Assembly: GCA_947069175.1 (NCBI GenBank)
Contig: CAMTDV010000028.1
Coordinates: 64,687,660-64,751,659, forward strand
From: Scalesia atractyloides
Taxonomy: Eukaryota; Streptophyta; Magnoliopsida; Asterales; Asteraceae
Length of the DNA: 64,000 nucleotides
Direction: 5' to 3'
The notes under the pieces were generated by a model that was not told the DNA's origin, did not search any database, and was given only the letters and a program-made list of their open reading frames with translations. Positions 44,463-57,345 of the stretch are shown one piece after another. Every line of letters begins with the position of its first letter. Positions within the stretch are counted from its first letter, which is position 1. Made by a program: the position numbers and the translations under genes.

Positions 44463-44878
44463 GCGCCGAGCGGGATTCGAACCTGTGACCTTCCGTTCAC
44501 GCGCACGTAGCTCTACCAACTGAGCTACGTGACTAACCCGTTAGAAATCTAGTTTTAATTATATTAATACACTTATTCGAATTTACCGAAAATTCCTTTA
44601 TTTTACAAAACGTTTTATTCTCATTGAACCGGTGTTTGTGTCGAGACTCGATCGCGTGACGTGCAGTTTGTGTTGCACACAGTCCACCGCTGGACTGTGT
44701 GTCTAACCCGGTTATATTCTTGAATTATATTATACTTAACAACTACTCAATCTAACCCGGTTAGTTTTATGAATAAAAAGGAATGTTATTACGCAGCGTG
44801 TGTGTAGCAAGGATCGAACTCGGGACTCGTATATAAACTTTGCACACAGTCCACCGCTGGACTGTGTGTCTAACCCGT
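44463..44878 (-). other. Array of three sense tRNA-like modules, element F left LTR
   Basis: C (about 44463-44540): perfect A- and B-boxes. B (about 44641-44711). A (about 44796-44878): B-box GAGTTCGATCC, better kept than in A's copy. All have the 10-bp D-arm hairpin. Confidence 0.8.
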
Positions 44879-45712
44879 TAACTATCCGAATTTTATTTAT
44901 TCTTAACCCGTTGTTATGTTCGTCTTCTTCACTATAATTACCGGTTTTACACAGATCACTGGTTCCGGGTTCTACTTCTTAAATAACATGATTACTAGTT
45001 TGAATGAACAAACCGAACAGTTTGGGTAAAAGAAATACCGGACAGGTCGTCTTCTTCAGGAAGTCCGGCGAGAACAGGCAACTCTGTTATTGAAACTTCG
45101 GCTGAGAGGGGCTAATCAACAGAATTAAAGAATTAAATTTGAAATTGAAACAGAGTACATGGATTATTTACACGATTGAATGTGTTTACCGTCAACTAGC
45201 GTGATTCCGGCAAATTCCAGAATTTCTCCGGCGAAACCAGAAATCCAGCAAAGTCTTCTGTGACTGACTTTGAGTGACGGAATAATGTTAGTAGTGTCCT
45301 AACAATAGATTGAAACAGCAAGAGAGTAGAATCTTACTGGTTTGAGTTGGACACGGTTTTCCGGCGAGAGTTGCAGAGGATTCCGGCGACAATTTTCTTG
45401 AGCTCAAAAGACTTGAAAACGCGACGAAAAGGGTTTGGAGTGTATTTGCGACAGTTCTGAATCGTATAAATGATTGGAATCAGAATTATTTGAAGCTTGA
45501 ATGTTTTTCGGTTTCAAAACCCAAAACTTGAAGTTCATTCAATCTGAACTTTAATTAGAAACCGATATGCGTCGGTTATAAGTTAATTAAACGAACGAAA
45601 ACTGATTTGGCGATTTGGCTCACCGATTTCCGTTATACAGATATCAGTAACCGTTAATCCGAGTTTGCGTATAAAATTTAATTGTTTCATAATACTAACA
45701 GAAAACAATTTG

Positions 45713-45787
45713 TGGCGGAGTGGTTTGGAGACGGAAAGATAAGTCATTGGAGGCAGTTGACCCGGGTTCGAGTCCGGTCAGCTCCAA
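45713..45787 (+). other. Antisense tRNA-Leu/Ser-like module D, element F left LTR
   Basis: TGGCGGAGTGG and GGTTCGAGTCC; the T-arm is slightly weakened at the end (CCGGTCAG). Confidence 0.7.
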
Positions 45788-45973
45788 CTATTTTTTATTT
45801 ATTTTATTTTAACTTTTTATCAAATATAATTTTTATAGTTTAGTTTATATATTAATTATGTAACGTTTAAACTCAAAATACTCATAAATACTTAATGAAA
45901 TTTCGTAACTTGGTATTTGATTGCAAAACGAAGCGGGTTTTGGAGACCCGATTTATACAAATGTTACAATCTC

Positions 45974-46599
45974 GGTTTTCCGGCGACTTGCAGAGATTTT
46001 CCGCGAGTAAAATTACGTCGAGAATTTATGTGATTGTGGGCGAAAAGGTTATCAGAAGCTTGTGGGTGTATTTATAGGGAAGAACATCAATGAATTCAGT
46101 CCGATTACTGTCTTGATTCGTCGGTCAATAATTTCTCCGGCGGTTATGACTGATGTCGCGGACTGGACATCGGTTATAACCGATGTTGAGGTTAATGCTT
46201 CGGTTAAATCAGAAGAAACCGTCCATTATCGGCGAAATCGTCGGGATTTCCGACGACTGCGATTGGGCGCGTCATTTTGAATTCGAGATTGTGATATTTG
46301 AATTAATTGTTTTGATATATTACTAAAGAACACAAGTGGCGGAGTGGTTGGATGTGTGTGTGTTAAGGCTTTGCTGACCTGGTTGACCCGGCTGACCCGG
46401 GTTCGAATCCCGGCTTCAGCACTTTATTTTTAAATCACTATTTTTAATACTTTTTCAAATATAACTTTTATATTCTAATATACTTATTAATTATGTATCG
46501 TTTAAAATTAATTTGAGCAATAAATACGCAACGGAATTTTTAACTGATTGTTCGGTTAATAAACGAAGCGGTAAATCCGGTTTTTTGACGGATGTTACA
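45974..46599 (-). repeat. 5' LTR of element E, second part, copy 1
   Basis: Continues E's LTR after F's target site and ends TTACA at 46599 before the TCATC target site. It includes the palindrome CATCGGTTATAACCGATG (46168-46185) and module D (46337-46421). A second copy lies at 53766-54382. Confidence 0.9.
46337..46421 (+). other. Antisense tRNA-Leu/Ser-like module D, element E 5' LTR (copy 1)
   Basis: TGGCGGAGTGG and GGTTCGAATCC. The copy at 54129-54205 lacks 9 bp (one TGACCCGGC unit). Confidence 0.7.
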
Positions 46600-46604
46600 T
46601 CATC

Positions 46605-46857
46605 CTGGCAAGGCAAACGTGGTGGCTGATGCGCTCAGCCGAAAAGGTTATGCGAACTCCATTCGTCTTCTATGTTCGCAAATCATAACCGACATCAAAG
46701 ATCGAATCCGAGCAGCTCAACATGTTTCTGTAACAGAAAATGACGTACGCGATGAGCTGTCATGTGGAGCTGAACTCAAAATCGAAACCAAATCCGACGG
46801 TATTCTATACTATTTAAACCGCAATCGCGATAACCTTCGTGATTTCCTCATGAATGA
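46605..46857 (+). pseudogene. Duplicated fragment of element D RNase H/integrase boundary
   Basis: Encodes HPGKANVVADALSRKG to FLMN, identical by eye to the start of the segment at 54388-54640. It then breaks into element F pol on the opposite strand at 46857/46858 (the frame ends NDSSTGHLL). Confidence 0.9.
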
Positions 46858-49800
46858 TAGCTCCACAGGACATCTCCTTTTGTACATCTTCCTCTGTTAT
46901 TGAAACGTGTTGAGCTTCTCGAATTTGATCCTTAATATTGGTTATAATTTGCGAACATAGAAGATGAATAGAGTTCGCATAGCCCTTTCGACTAAGTGCA
47001 TCAGCCACCACATTTGCTTTACCAGGGTGGTATTTGATTTCACAGTCGTAATCATTTAGAAGTTCGACCCATCTTCGTTGCCTCATATTTAACTCTTTCT
47101 GATTGAAGATGTGTTGAAGACTCTTATGGTCAGTGTATATTTCACACTTCGTGCCATAAAGATAATGTCTCCATATCTTAAGAGCGAATAGAACGGCTCC
47201 AAGTTCAAGGTCATGAGTGGTGTAGTTCTTTTCGTGAGTCTTGAGTTGCCTTGAGGCATAAGCTATGACTTTTCCTCTTTGCATGAGAACGCATCCTAAT
47301 CCTTGCCCTGACGCGTCGCAATAGACTACAAAATCATCACAACCTTCAGGAAGAGTGAGGATTGGTGCATCACAAAGTCTTTGCTTGAGGGTTTGAAAAG
47401 CTTCTTCTTGCTTGGGCCCCCATACAAATGGTTTCCCTTTATGGGTTAAAGCCGTGAGTGGCACCGCAATGCGAGAGAAGTTTGAAATGAATCGACGATA
47501 GTAACCAGCAAGTCCAAGAAAAGACCTTACTTCAGTTGGCGTACGTGGAGCTTGCCATTCTTGAACTGCTTTGATCTTTGATGGGTCCACATGTATTCCT
47601 TTGTCATTGACTACATGCCCAAGAAATTGCACCTCTTTTAACCAGAATTCACATTTAGAGAACTTGGCATAAAGCTTTTCCTTTTCTAGAAGTGCAAGAA
47701 CAAGTCGCAGATGACGCTCATGCTCAGCTTTAGATTTTGAATAGATAAGAATATCGTCGATGAACACAATAACAAATCGATCAAGGTAAGGTTTGCAGAC
47801 TCTATTCATTAGGTCCATGAAAACAGCTGGTGCGTTGGTTAATCCAAACGGCATAACCATGAATTCATAGTGACCATAACGAGTTCGAAAAGCAGTTTTA
47901 GGGACGTCTTCTTCATGCACCCTAAGCTGATGATAGCCCGATCGAAGGTCGATTTTCGAAAAGCAACTGGCACCTTGTAGCTGGTCAAGAAGATCATCTA
48001 TACGAGGTAAAGGATATCGATTTTTGATAGTTAACTTGTTGAGCTCTCTGTAATCGATGCACATGCGAAAAGATCCATCCTTCTTCTTTACGAAAAGTAC
48101 AGGTGCACCCCAAGGCGATGAGCTGGGGCGTATAAATCCCTTGTCAGTCAACTCTTGCAATTGACTGGCTAGCTCTTGCATTTCAGAGGGGGCTAACCTA
48201 TATGGAGATTTTGCCACTGGTGTAGCACCAGGTATAAGATCGATACGAAACTCGACATCTCTGATTGGAGGAAGTCCTGAAATGTCGTCAGGAAAAACTT
48301 GTGGAAAATCTTTTACAACAGGAATATCTTCAAGTTTCTTTTCTGCGGTCCCCTTCTTGATGATATGAGCTAAAAACGCGACATAATTCTTGCGAAGGTA
48401 TTTCTGAGCTTGAAGGCAAGACATTAAGTTGAGTCCTTTCGCCGAGGTTTCTCCAATAATTCGAAGAGTCTGACCGTTTGAAAGAGGAATACGAATAAAT
48501 TTCTCACGACATACAACTTCCGCATTATGCTGACTAAGCCAATCCATTCCGACTATGATGTCGAAACTTCCCAGCTTCATAGGAATAAGATCGACTGAGA
48601 AATCGTGATCGTTTAGGGTGAGCGTACAGTTGCGTAAAATAGAATCTAACGAAACTGGTTTTCCATCTGCAACTTCCACTGTTATGGATTCCGCGAGCTT
48701 ATCTCGATTTTTACTTAAGATAGGTTCAAACTCTAATGACACGAAACTTCTATCCGCACCAGTATCAAATAACATAGAGGCATATCTACCATTTATAAGA
48801 AACGTACCGTTGACCACATTGCCGTCAGCTCTGGCCTGGTTTGCGTTAATATTGAAAGCCCTTCCTCTAGCAGGTGGAGGAGCTTGATTTGCTTGGTTCA
48901 CTGGGTTGGCTTGGGCCTGAGCATGAATAATATTGACCAGCCTTGGACATGAGTTCCTGAAATGACTTGGATCTCCACAATTGAAACATGCCCGCATAGG
49001 TTGGCCCATAGGGTAGTTGGGTTGATAGTATGTTTGGGCTAAATGTTGAGTGGGTGGAAATGGTTGTTGTTGTTGGGCTTGACCCATAAATTGTTGGTGG
49101 GTTTGGGTTATAGGTTGGTGGCGATTTGTTCGTTGAGGTGCGCGGCATTGTTGTACAAGGTGTCCAGCGCGACCGCAGCTGGTACAGTACTGGCAAGGAT
49201 AGTCAGGGGAGTGGTGATACTGACAACGGTTACATTTTGGTAGTGGTCCTGTGTATGGTCTTTTGTATGGCGCGGGTGGAGGAGTGGCTTGAGTGATGGG
49301 TGCAGCAGGAACAGGGGTGTTGGTGTGGGTGACTGCAAAGTTCCTGTTGTTACGCTTCCTCTTGTTAGCAAATTTGGAGGAAGGAGTGTGGTGGTTTGAG
49401 GTTTGTCCCTCAGCAGGGGTTTTCTTCTTTTCCTCCTTGAACTTCCCATTACGAATTCGGTTTTCGGTCAGTTCTGTCGCCAATTCCATGGCAGCTTCTA
49501 GTGTTACCGGTGAAACGCTGAGGACCGAATCCTGGATTTTCGAGGGAAGTCCTCGAATGTAATGTTCGATCAGACGGTAGGTTGGAGTGAATAAGTTTGG
49601 TACCATCTGGTTCAACTCCAAGAACCGTTTGTTGTAAGTAGAGTGATCACCATCTTTTTGTTTCAGGGCATGAAATTCATCTTCCAATTTCTTAATCTCA
49701 CTCCTAGGACAGAATCGCCTAGTCATGATTTCCCTTAACTCCTCCCAAGTTAAGGACATCGCATCTTCCGTTCCCCTCTTTCCCTTTTCGGTATTCCACC

Positions 49801-50167
49801 AAGTGAGAGCTACCCCAAGTAGTCTCCCGGTGGCATAACGAACTTTGCGATCCTCAGGACAATCGCAGTTTAAGAAAACGTTTTCCATCTCCTCGAACCA
49901 ACGCTGGAGAGCAGTGACTCCCTCAGTCCCTTCGAATTTTGGGGGATCGCAAGACTTAAAATGTTTGTAGGTGCATTTGCTGGTAGGAGGGTCGTTGATG
50001 ATCTGGTCCTGTTGTTGAGGAGGGTTAGTAGGATTTGCAGCAAGAGCTTGTTGTACTTGTACTACAATGTCAGGTAATATCGTGGCCATTTGGTTGGCGA
50101 TATGGGTGGCCAATCGTTCCTGAGACTTTTCCGATTTCCTACTCCTTCGATGCGATCTATACGACAT
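46814..50167 (-). pseudogene. Gag-Pol of element F, truncated before integrase
   Basis: 1117 open codons, nearly identical to residues 1-1102 of element A: MSYRSHRR start, Gag core, two CCHC knuckles, DTG protease, RT with FIDD, RNase H through HPGKANVVADALSRKG and EMSCGA. The last residues (IIHEEITKVIAIAV) come from antisense D sequence past the break at about 46857. Integrase and chromodomain are absent. Gag, protease, RT and RNase H remain open, so it could still supply them in trans if transcribed. Confidence 0.9.
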
Positions 50168-50977
50168 CTACAGGATCATAAAATGAGAAGATTGTGAGTT
50201 TATGGTATCTTTTAGGTGTCATGTGTCTTAAAAAAAATGAAAATAACATAAATATCAATAATACAACTACATCCGAAGGATGTCTTGGGTTCGCTCATGT
50301 TGGGCCTCAAATGTCCCCCATACCTTCACCTATATAGTCATGTGGGCCCCCATGGCTATTGGTTTGGTAGGATTCACATTAGTATTGGCAATTTAACACT
50401 CGCATCCCCCGAATGCTAACCACAAAATATGTTCATGAGATGTTTGGTCGGAACGTGTCCAGGTGTAGACACAATGACAACTCAAAGTGGGATTAGCTCT
50501 CACGACGTTTGGTATAGCATGCTTTGGCCTAATAGGTATTTCGTACTCTCATCGTTGGTCCCCAGGTAGGCAAACTGGTCCTTTATTTTGGATTTATACG
50601 AATGCCAGCCTAGACAGGACGTTCCGACTACCGGTACTAGTACCCTTCCAGTTACTACATGCCCGTCATGAGAACTCACTTTGATGAGATTTGAAAACAC
50701 GAAAATCGTTGTAAAATCAATCATGATGTGGTGTGTGCTTGCATGGATGTGATATGTTATGATCATACGATTTCATGATAAGCATTATTTGATAATACAC
50801 ACTTATGAACATGCTTGAACAATATCAAATGTAACATTTTAACATAAACATATAAACATCATGAAATTTGGCATATAACACACAAAATTCTTATAAGTTT
50901 CTAATCGACTATAGTATAGGCTCTAAGGGTCTAATAACCTATCCTATATCCCTATAGTCATGGCTCTGATACCAATC
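50168..50977 (-). other. Leader, stem-loop and PBS of element F
   Basis: Nearly identical to 13496-14305 of A. Stem-loop 50907-50959, PBS TGGTATCAGAGC at 50963-50974. Confidence 0.85.
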
Positions 50978-52254
50978 TGTCACACCCCGACCCGCAGCGG
51001 AAATAAGAGTCGGGGCATAATTGGGTTATCACCAAAGCACATGACATTTACTATTATGTTTCATAATTAAATGAAGTCAAAGTTACATTTCTCAAACCTT
51101 CAAACATGTTCATTCATTACAAAGGAAAATAACCAAACATAATAATCCAAACACTAAATCATTTTATTTCTTCTAATCCAGGTCCTACGTGTTCCTAGCT
51201 GCTGCTGGTTCACCTGTATCATGTGTAAAATGGGAGGTTTTTGGGTCAACATAAGTTGGCGAGTGAACCTTATAGATAAACATTTAATAATGATTTTCTG
51301 GTTAGTTTATCAATAAAATATTGTGCATAATCATAAAAGAGCATATGCATGAAGTCAAGCAATGGCAACATCGGTTACAATTATAACATACATTAACAAT
51401 CGATTACATACATGAACATACCAACATCATATGATAATTAACATAAATGAACTGTGAGATCAAGGCTCAATCAAACGGAGCCGATCGTATTGCATGAACT
51501 GAAAATGTAAATTGAACTGTGTGCTCAAGGCTCAATCAAACGGAGCCGAGCGTATTGCATGAACTTGAAATGTAAATTGAACTGTGCACTCAAGGCTCAA
51601 TCAAACGGAGCCGAGCGTATTGCATGTATTGAAATGAAAATAAATGACCGATCAAGGCTCAATCAAACGGAGCCGATCGTGCGGGCACGCCCTGATCAAC
51701 CGCATAATAAAATGGGGATCAAACTCAACCTCGAGGGATGGGGAGCTACGGCCTCAGCAATTGCATGTACTGAAATAATAACTTGCAAACAATCCTAACT
51801 ACTGAACAGCAACAACTAACACACATGTCATGATATGATATATATGCACAATAACTTAGTTATAATAAGAAAATGAATAAGACACATGATACACCCCAAA
51901 AATGTGATTAAAACGGGGAATTTGAAGGGTTCACTCACATTGGGTGCGTTGGATTTGAATTGGTGAGATGCGCACGATTTAGACGAAACGAGTTAACGAG
52001 GAATCACTGACCTAAATAATAATAGGAAAAAAATATATTAAATGGATGGATTTTATTAAAGATTTTTAATGGGATTTTTAGATATATTTTTGTGAGTTTA
52101 TGGCTATTTTCTATCCTTAAAAATGTTATTTTTAAGTATTTTTAATTGATTTTTAATTTAAATAAAACAAATAATTATTTAAAAAAAATATATTTTTTTT
52201 ACTGTTTGACCGTTGACCGTTGACCGTTGACCGGTTCGGTCAGCGGTAATTCTT

Positions 52255-52670
52255 GCGCCGAGCGGGATTCGAACCTGTGACCTTCCGTTCACGCGCACGT
52301 AGCTCTACCAACTGAGCTACGTGACTAACCCGTTAGAAATCTAGTTTTAATTATATTAATACACTTATTCGAATTTACCGAAAATTCCTTTATTTTACAA
52401 AACGTTTTATTCTCATTGAACCGGTGTTTGTGTCGAGACTCGATCGCGTGACGTGCAGTTTGTGTTGCACACAGTCCACCGCTGGACTGTGTGTCTAACC
52501 CGGTTATATTCTTGAATTATATTATACTTAACAACTACTCAATCTAACCCGGTTAGTTTTATGAATAAAAAGGAATGTTATTACGCAGCGTGTGTGTAGC
52601 AAGGATCGAACTCGGGACTCGTATATAAACTTTGCACACAGTCCACCGCTGGACTGTGTGTCTAACCCGT
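52255..52670 (-). other. Array of three sense tRNA-like modules, element F 5' LTR
   Basis: Same three modules as at 44463-44878, offset 7792 bp. Confidence 0.8.
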
Positions 52671-53504
52671 TAACTATCCGAATTTTATTTATTCTTAACC
52701 CGTTGTTATGTTCGTCTTCTTCACTATAATTACCGGTTTTACACAGATCACTGGTTCCGGGTTCTACTTCTTAAATAACATGATTACTAGTTTGAATGAA
52801 CAAACCGAACAGTTTGGGTAAAAGAAATACCGGACAGGTCGTCTTCTTCAGGAAGTCCGGCGAGAACAGGCAACTCTGTTATTGAAACTTCGGCTGAGAG
52901 GGGCTAATCAACAGAATTAAAGAATTAAATTTGAAATTGAAACAGAGTACATGGATTATTTACACGATTGAATGTGTTTACCGTCAACTAGCGTGATTCC
53001 GGCAAATTCCAGAATTTCTCCGGCGAAACCAGAAATCCAGCAAAGTCTTCTGTGACTGACTTTGAGTGACGGAATAATGTTAGTAGTGTCCTAACAATAG
53101 ATTGAAACAGCAAGAGAGTAGAATCTTACTGGTTTGAGTTGGACACGGTTTTCCGGCGAGAGTTGCAGAGGATTCCGGCGACAATTTTCTTGAGCTCAAA
53201 AGACTTGAAAACGCGACGAAAAGGGTTTGGAGTGTATTTGCGACAGTTCTGAATCGTATAAATGATTGGAATCAGAATTATTTGAAGCTTGAATGTTTTT
53301 CGGTTTCAAAACCCAAAACTTGAAGTTCATTCAATCTGAACTTTAATTAGAAACCGATATGCGTCGGTTATAAGTTAATTAAACGAACGAAAACTGATTT
53401 GGCGATTTGGCTCACCGATTTCCGTTATACAGATATCAGTAACCGTTAATCCGAGTTTGCGTATAAAATTTAATTGTTTCATAATACTAACAGAAAACAA
53501 TTTG

Positions 53505-53579
53505 TGGCGGAGTGGTTTGGAGACGGAAAGATAAGTCATTGGAGGCAGTTGACCCGGGTTCGAGTCCGGTCAGCTCCAA
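53505..53579 (+). other. Antisense tRNA-Leu/Ser-like module D, element F 5' LTR
   Basis: Same as 45713-45787. Confidence 0.7.
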
Positions 53580-53765
53580 CTATTTTTTATTTATTTTATT
53601 TTAACTTTTTATCAAATATAATTTTTATAGTTTAGTTTATATATTAATTATGTAACGTTTAAACTCAAAATACTCATAAATACTTAATGAAATTTCGTAA
53701 CTTGGTATTTGATTGCAAAACGAAGCGGGTTTTGGAGACCCGATTTATACAAATGTTACAATCTC

Positions 53766-54382
53766 GGTTTTCCGGCGACTTGCAGAGATTTTCCGCGAGT
53801 AAAATTACGTCGAGAATTTATGTGATTGTGGGCGAAAAGGTTATCAGAAGCTTGTGGGTGTATTTATAGGGAAGAACATCAATGAATTCAGTCCGATTAC
53901 TGTCTTGATTCGTCGGTCAATAATTTCTCCGGCGGTTATGACTGATGTCGCGGACTGGACATCGGTTATAACCGATGTTGAGGTTAATGCTTCGGTTAAA
54001 TCAGAAGAAACCGTCCATTATCGGCGAAATCGTCGGGATTTCCGACGACTGCGATTGGGCGCGTCATTTTGAATTCGAGATTGTGATATTTGAATTAATT
54101 GTTTTGATATATTACTAAAGAACACAAGTGGCGGAGTGGTTGGATGTGTGTGTGTTAAGGCTTTGCTGACCTGGTTGACCCGGGTTCGAATCCCGGCTTC
54201 AGCACTTTATTTTTAAATCACTATTTTTAATACTTTTTCAAATATAACTTTTATATTCTAATATACTTATTAATTATGTATCGTTTAAAATTAATTTGAG
54301 CAATAAATACGCAACGGAATTTTTAACTGATTGTTCGGTTAATAAACGAAGCGGTAAATCCGGTTTTTTGACGGATGTTACA
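53766..54382 (-). repeat. 5' LTR of element E, second part, copy 2
   Basis: Same as 45974-46599 apart from a 9-bp deletion in module D (54129-54205). It is followed by the TCATC target duplication (54383-54387) and D's integrase, as expected for the original arrangement. Confidence 0.9.
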
Positions 54383-54387
54383 TCATC

Positions 54388-55907
54388 CTGGCAAGGCAAA
54401 CGTGGTGGCTGATGCGCTCAGCCGAAAAGGTTATGCGAACTCCATTCGTCTTCTATGTTCGCAAATCATAACCGACATCAAAGATCGAATCCGAGCAGCT
54501 CAACATGTTTCTGTAACAGAAAATGACGTACGCGATGAGCTGTCATGTGGAGCTGAACTCAAAATCGAAACCAAATCCGACGGTATTCTATACTATTTAA
54601 ACCGCAATCGCGATAACCTTCGTGATTTCCTCATGAATGAGGCGCACAAAACACGATACTCTGTACACCCAGGAGCCGACAAGATGTATCAAGACCTACG
54701 ACACACCTACTGGTGGCCTGGCATGAAAAAGGATATCGATGTTTTTGTTTCCAAGTGCCTTACCTGTTCCAAAGTAAAAGCTGAACATCAAAGACCTTCA
54801 GGACTTCTAGTCCAACCCGAAATACCTGTATGGAAGTGGGAAAACATAACCATGGATTTCATTACCGGGTTACCGTGCACCTCCAGTGGGTATGACACCA
54901 TATGGGTAATAATCGATCGTCTTACAAAGTCATCTCACTTCATTCCGATTCGCGAGGACTTCAAGAACGAGAAGTTAGCTCGTATCTACATCAGCGAGAT
55001 CGTAAGCCGTCATGGTGTACCATTAAGCATCATTTCAGACCGTGATGGTCGTTTCACTTCACGAACATGGCGAGCCGTACAAACCGCTTTGGGTACACGA
55101 TTAGACCTCAGTACCGCTTTTCATCCTCAAACTGATGGTCAATCTGAACGCACCATCCAAACCCTTGAAGACATGCTGCGAGCATGTGTCATAGACTTCA
55201 AAGGGAATTGGGACGCTCACCTACCATTAGTGGAATTTTCGTACAACAATAGCTATCATTCAAGTATCGGCATGGCTCCTTTCGAAGCTTTATATGGTCG
55301 TAAGTGCGGATCTCCAGTATGTTGGCACGAAATTGGGGAAGCGCAAATCACCGGTCCAGAATTAATTCAAGAAACAACCGACAAGGTCCTTCAAATTCGA
55401 AACAATCTTCTAGCGGCTCAAAGTCATCAAAAGAGTTATGCACACAAACGACGAAAGCCCTTGGAGTTTGACATTGGTGATCAAGTACTTTTAAAAGTAT
55501 CACCGTGGAAGGGAGTGATTCGTTTTGGCCAGAAGGGCAAGCTAGCACCACGCTACGTAGGACCTTTCAAGATACTCGAAAGAGTAGGTCCTGTAGCATA
55601 CAAGCTTGACCTACCAGAAGAACTCAACAGAATTCATCCCACATTGCACGTATCAAACTTAAAAAAGTGCCTCGCCGATGAAAATCTCCATATTCCTCTA
55701 GAAGACATTCAAGTCGATGAATCGATGCACTTCGTTGAAAGACCGGTAGAAATCATGGACTTCGGAGAGAAGCGTTTAAGGCGAAGTCGTATTCCAATTG
55801 TCAGGGTATGTTGGGAGTCGAAACGAGGACCCGAGTTTACTTGGGAACGTGAAGACTCAATGCGCGAAAAATACCCGCATCTCTTTCCAGTTACCACTAC
55901 TACTTAA
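54388..55907 (+). CDS. Element D pol, part 2: RNase H end, integrase and chromodomain (open, partial)
   Basis: About 506 open codons continuing the RNase H frame broken at 34954. HPGKANVVADALSRKG ends RNase H. The integrase zinc region follows (HEAHKT-type His, CLTCSKVKAEH; the Met-Asn-Glu-Ala-His variant here), then the core with TMDFITGLP, SIISDRDGRF and a Glu in TDGQSERT (D, D35E), a GPF/KILERVG module and a C-terminal chromodomain-like VEIMDFGEKRLRRSR...FTWERE. There are no stops or shifts in this part. It cannot be expressed from the broken D locus as one polyprotein. Confidence 0.9.
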
Positions 55908-55926
55908 ATTTCGGGACGAAATTCCT

Positions 55927-55941
55927 AAAAGTAGGGGATAC
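55927..55941 (+). other. Polypurine tract of element D
   Basis: AAAAGTAGGGGATAC directly before TGTAACA at 55942. Confidence 0.9.
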
Positions 55942-56124
55942 TGTAACATTCGTCGAAAAACGGGTTTCAAAACCCGCTTCGTTTAATAACCAAGTATTCA
56001 GTTATAAATTTTCGTTGCGTATTTATTGTTCAGTTTATTTTAAATAATACATAATTAATAAACATTTTAGAATTTAAAAACCATAATTAATAAATAATAA
56101 ATATAAGTGAATAGAAAATAAAAT

Positions 56125-56188
56125 GGAGCCGCCGGGTCTCGAACCCGGGTCTCCCACAAACACAAACACACACCACACCACTCCGCCA
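56125..56188 (-). other. Antisense tRNA-Leu/Ser-like module D, element D 3' LTR
   Basis: On the - strand TGGCGGAGTGG, a GT-rich middle, and CCCGGGTTCGAGACCCGG (perfect B-box and strong T-arm). Confidence 0.75.
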
Positions 56189-56929
56189 CACATTCCACTT
56201 GTGTTAAACACTGAATCAAATAACACTTAAAGTAAAACCCGAAATCAAAACCGGAAATCAACGCGCCCAGAACTCGCAGTCGCCGGAAAAACTGAGATAT
56301 CCGCAATTTTGGCTATTTCCTTTTGACTAAAACGCGATAACTGACTTCGACATCAGTTATAACCGATGTCTAACCATCAATTTCAGTCATAACCGTCGGA
56401 GACCTTTGACCGCGAATCATGACCCAAATTCGAACCCAATTCAGCCTGTTCTTCCTTATAAATACCCACTCAAACTTCCTGTAACCCTTTCGCTCAGAAC
56501 CGCACTCTCTTTCGAAGCTTTATTCCTTCCAAAGCTCGTCGCCGGAGATTTTCATTTTCGCCGGAATATGGCCGGAATCGCTGATCAGAAAACCGCATTC
56601 GCTCTTCAGACGGTATAATTGTCTAAACCTTCTTGCTACCTCTTGATTTATAATCTAATTGCTCAACACAATAATCAAAACTGATAAAACAGTTTATTCA
56701 GCCGGAAATCGCAAATCAGAGCCGACGAACACTGCCGGAAATCTGAAGAAAACTCTCCGTCTTGGTATATCATATTCTTTAATCTTTGTTTTCCTATTCC
56801 ATTTCAATCGATTATAAGGCCGTTGGTCGAATAAGCAAGAACAGTCGGGTGCACTGTTCTGTGTTCTTCTTAATGAAGAAGACGAACTTAAATTGTATAT
56901 TAATGTAATTAAAATCGGGTATTTAACCG

Positions 56930-57345
56930 GGTTAGACACACAGTCCAGCGGTGGAGTGTGTGCAAATACAAAACACACGTCCCGGGTTCGAATCGCACAT
57001 GTTACCGACTTTCAGAAATAAAACCAACATTTTTAAAACCTAACCAGATCAAGTTATAGTATATACATAAGAGGAATATAATCCAGTAGTTAAACAGATT
57101 AGACACACAGCCCAACTGGTTGGGCTGTGCGCACTCGAACCGAAGGTCCCGAGTTCGACTCCGGGTCTCTGCAACCGGTTCGGCCATATAAATCATTTTT
57201 AATAAAAACCAAATAAGGTTAAAGTTAATTAGTATATATATATATAATTAAAACAGAGAATATTTCAGGTTAGACACGTAGCTCAGTTGGTAGAGCTGCG
57301 TGCACGTATACGAGAGGTCCCGAGTTCGGACCTCACTGGCCGCAT
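56930..57345 (+). other. Array of three sense tRNA-like modules, element D 3' LTR
   Basis: Module 1 (about 56930-57005; hairpin with one mismatch), module 2 (about 57099-57175) and module 3 (about 57268-57345). Module 3 keeps a perfect GCTC-AGTTGGTA-GAGC D-arm that has decayed in the 5' LTR copy. Confidence 0.8.

Larger units (their letters stand above)
43186..45968 (-). repeat. Left LTR of element F (solo-like copy)
   Basis: 2783 bp, flanked on both sides by ATCTC (43181-43185 and 45969-45973), followed not by F's interior but by the rest of E's LTR. It therefore has the form of a solo LTR, although F's interior lies 0.9 kb further on. Confidence 0.9.
43186..53760 (-). mobile_element. Element F: Ty3 chromovirus close to A, rearranged within E
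   Basis: LTRs 43186-45968 and 50978-53760 (both 2783 bp, very few differences), the same ATCTC site outside each, PBS 50963-50974, and leader and gag-pol nearly identical to A. A block made of E's LTR end plus 256 bp of D's integrase (45974-46857) is interposed between the left LTR and a truncated pol. Integrase, chromodomain and polypurine tract are missing, so this copy is defective. Confidence 0.85.
50978..53760 (-). repeat. 5' LTR of element F
   Basis: 2783 bp. By eye it differs from the left LTR at only a few places (for example near 51704 and 52206). It is followed by ATCTC and the second copy of E's LTR end. Confidence 0.9.
34955..54382 (-). mobile_element. Element E: gag-only (non-autonomous) Ty3 element in D, itself hosting F
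   Basis: 3' LTR 34955-37534. 5' LTR in pieces: 41240-43185 and 45974-46599, the second piece repeated at 53766-54382. Target duplication TCATC. The internal region (37535-41239) has a gag remnant, non-coding tandem repeats and a leader, but no protease, RT or integrase. Its PBS reads TAGTATCAGAGC, one base off the usual sequence. Element F sits in its 5' LTR with target duplication ATCTC. Confidence 0.9.
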
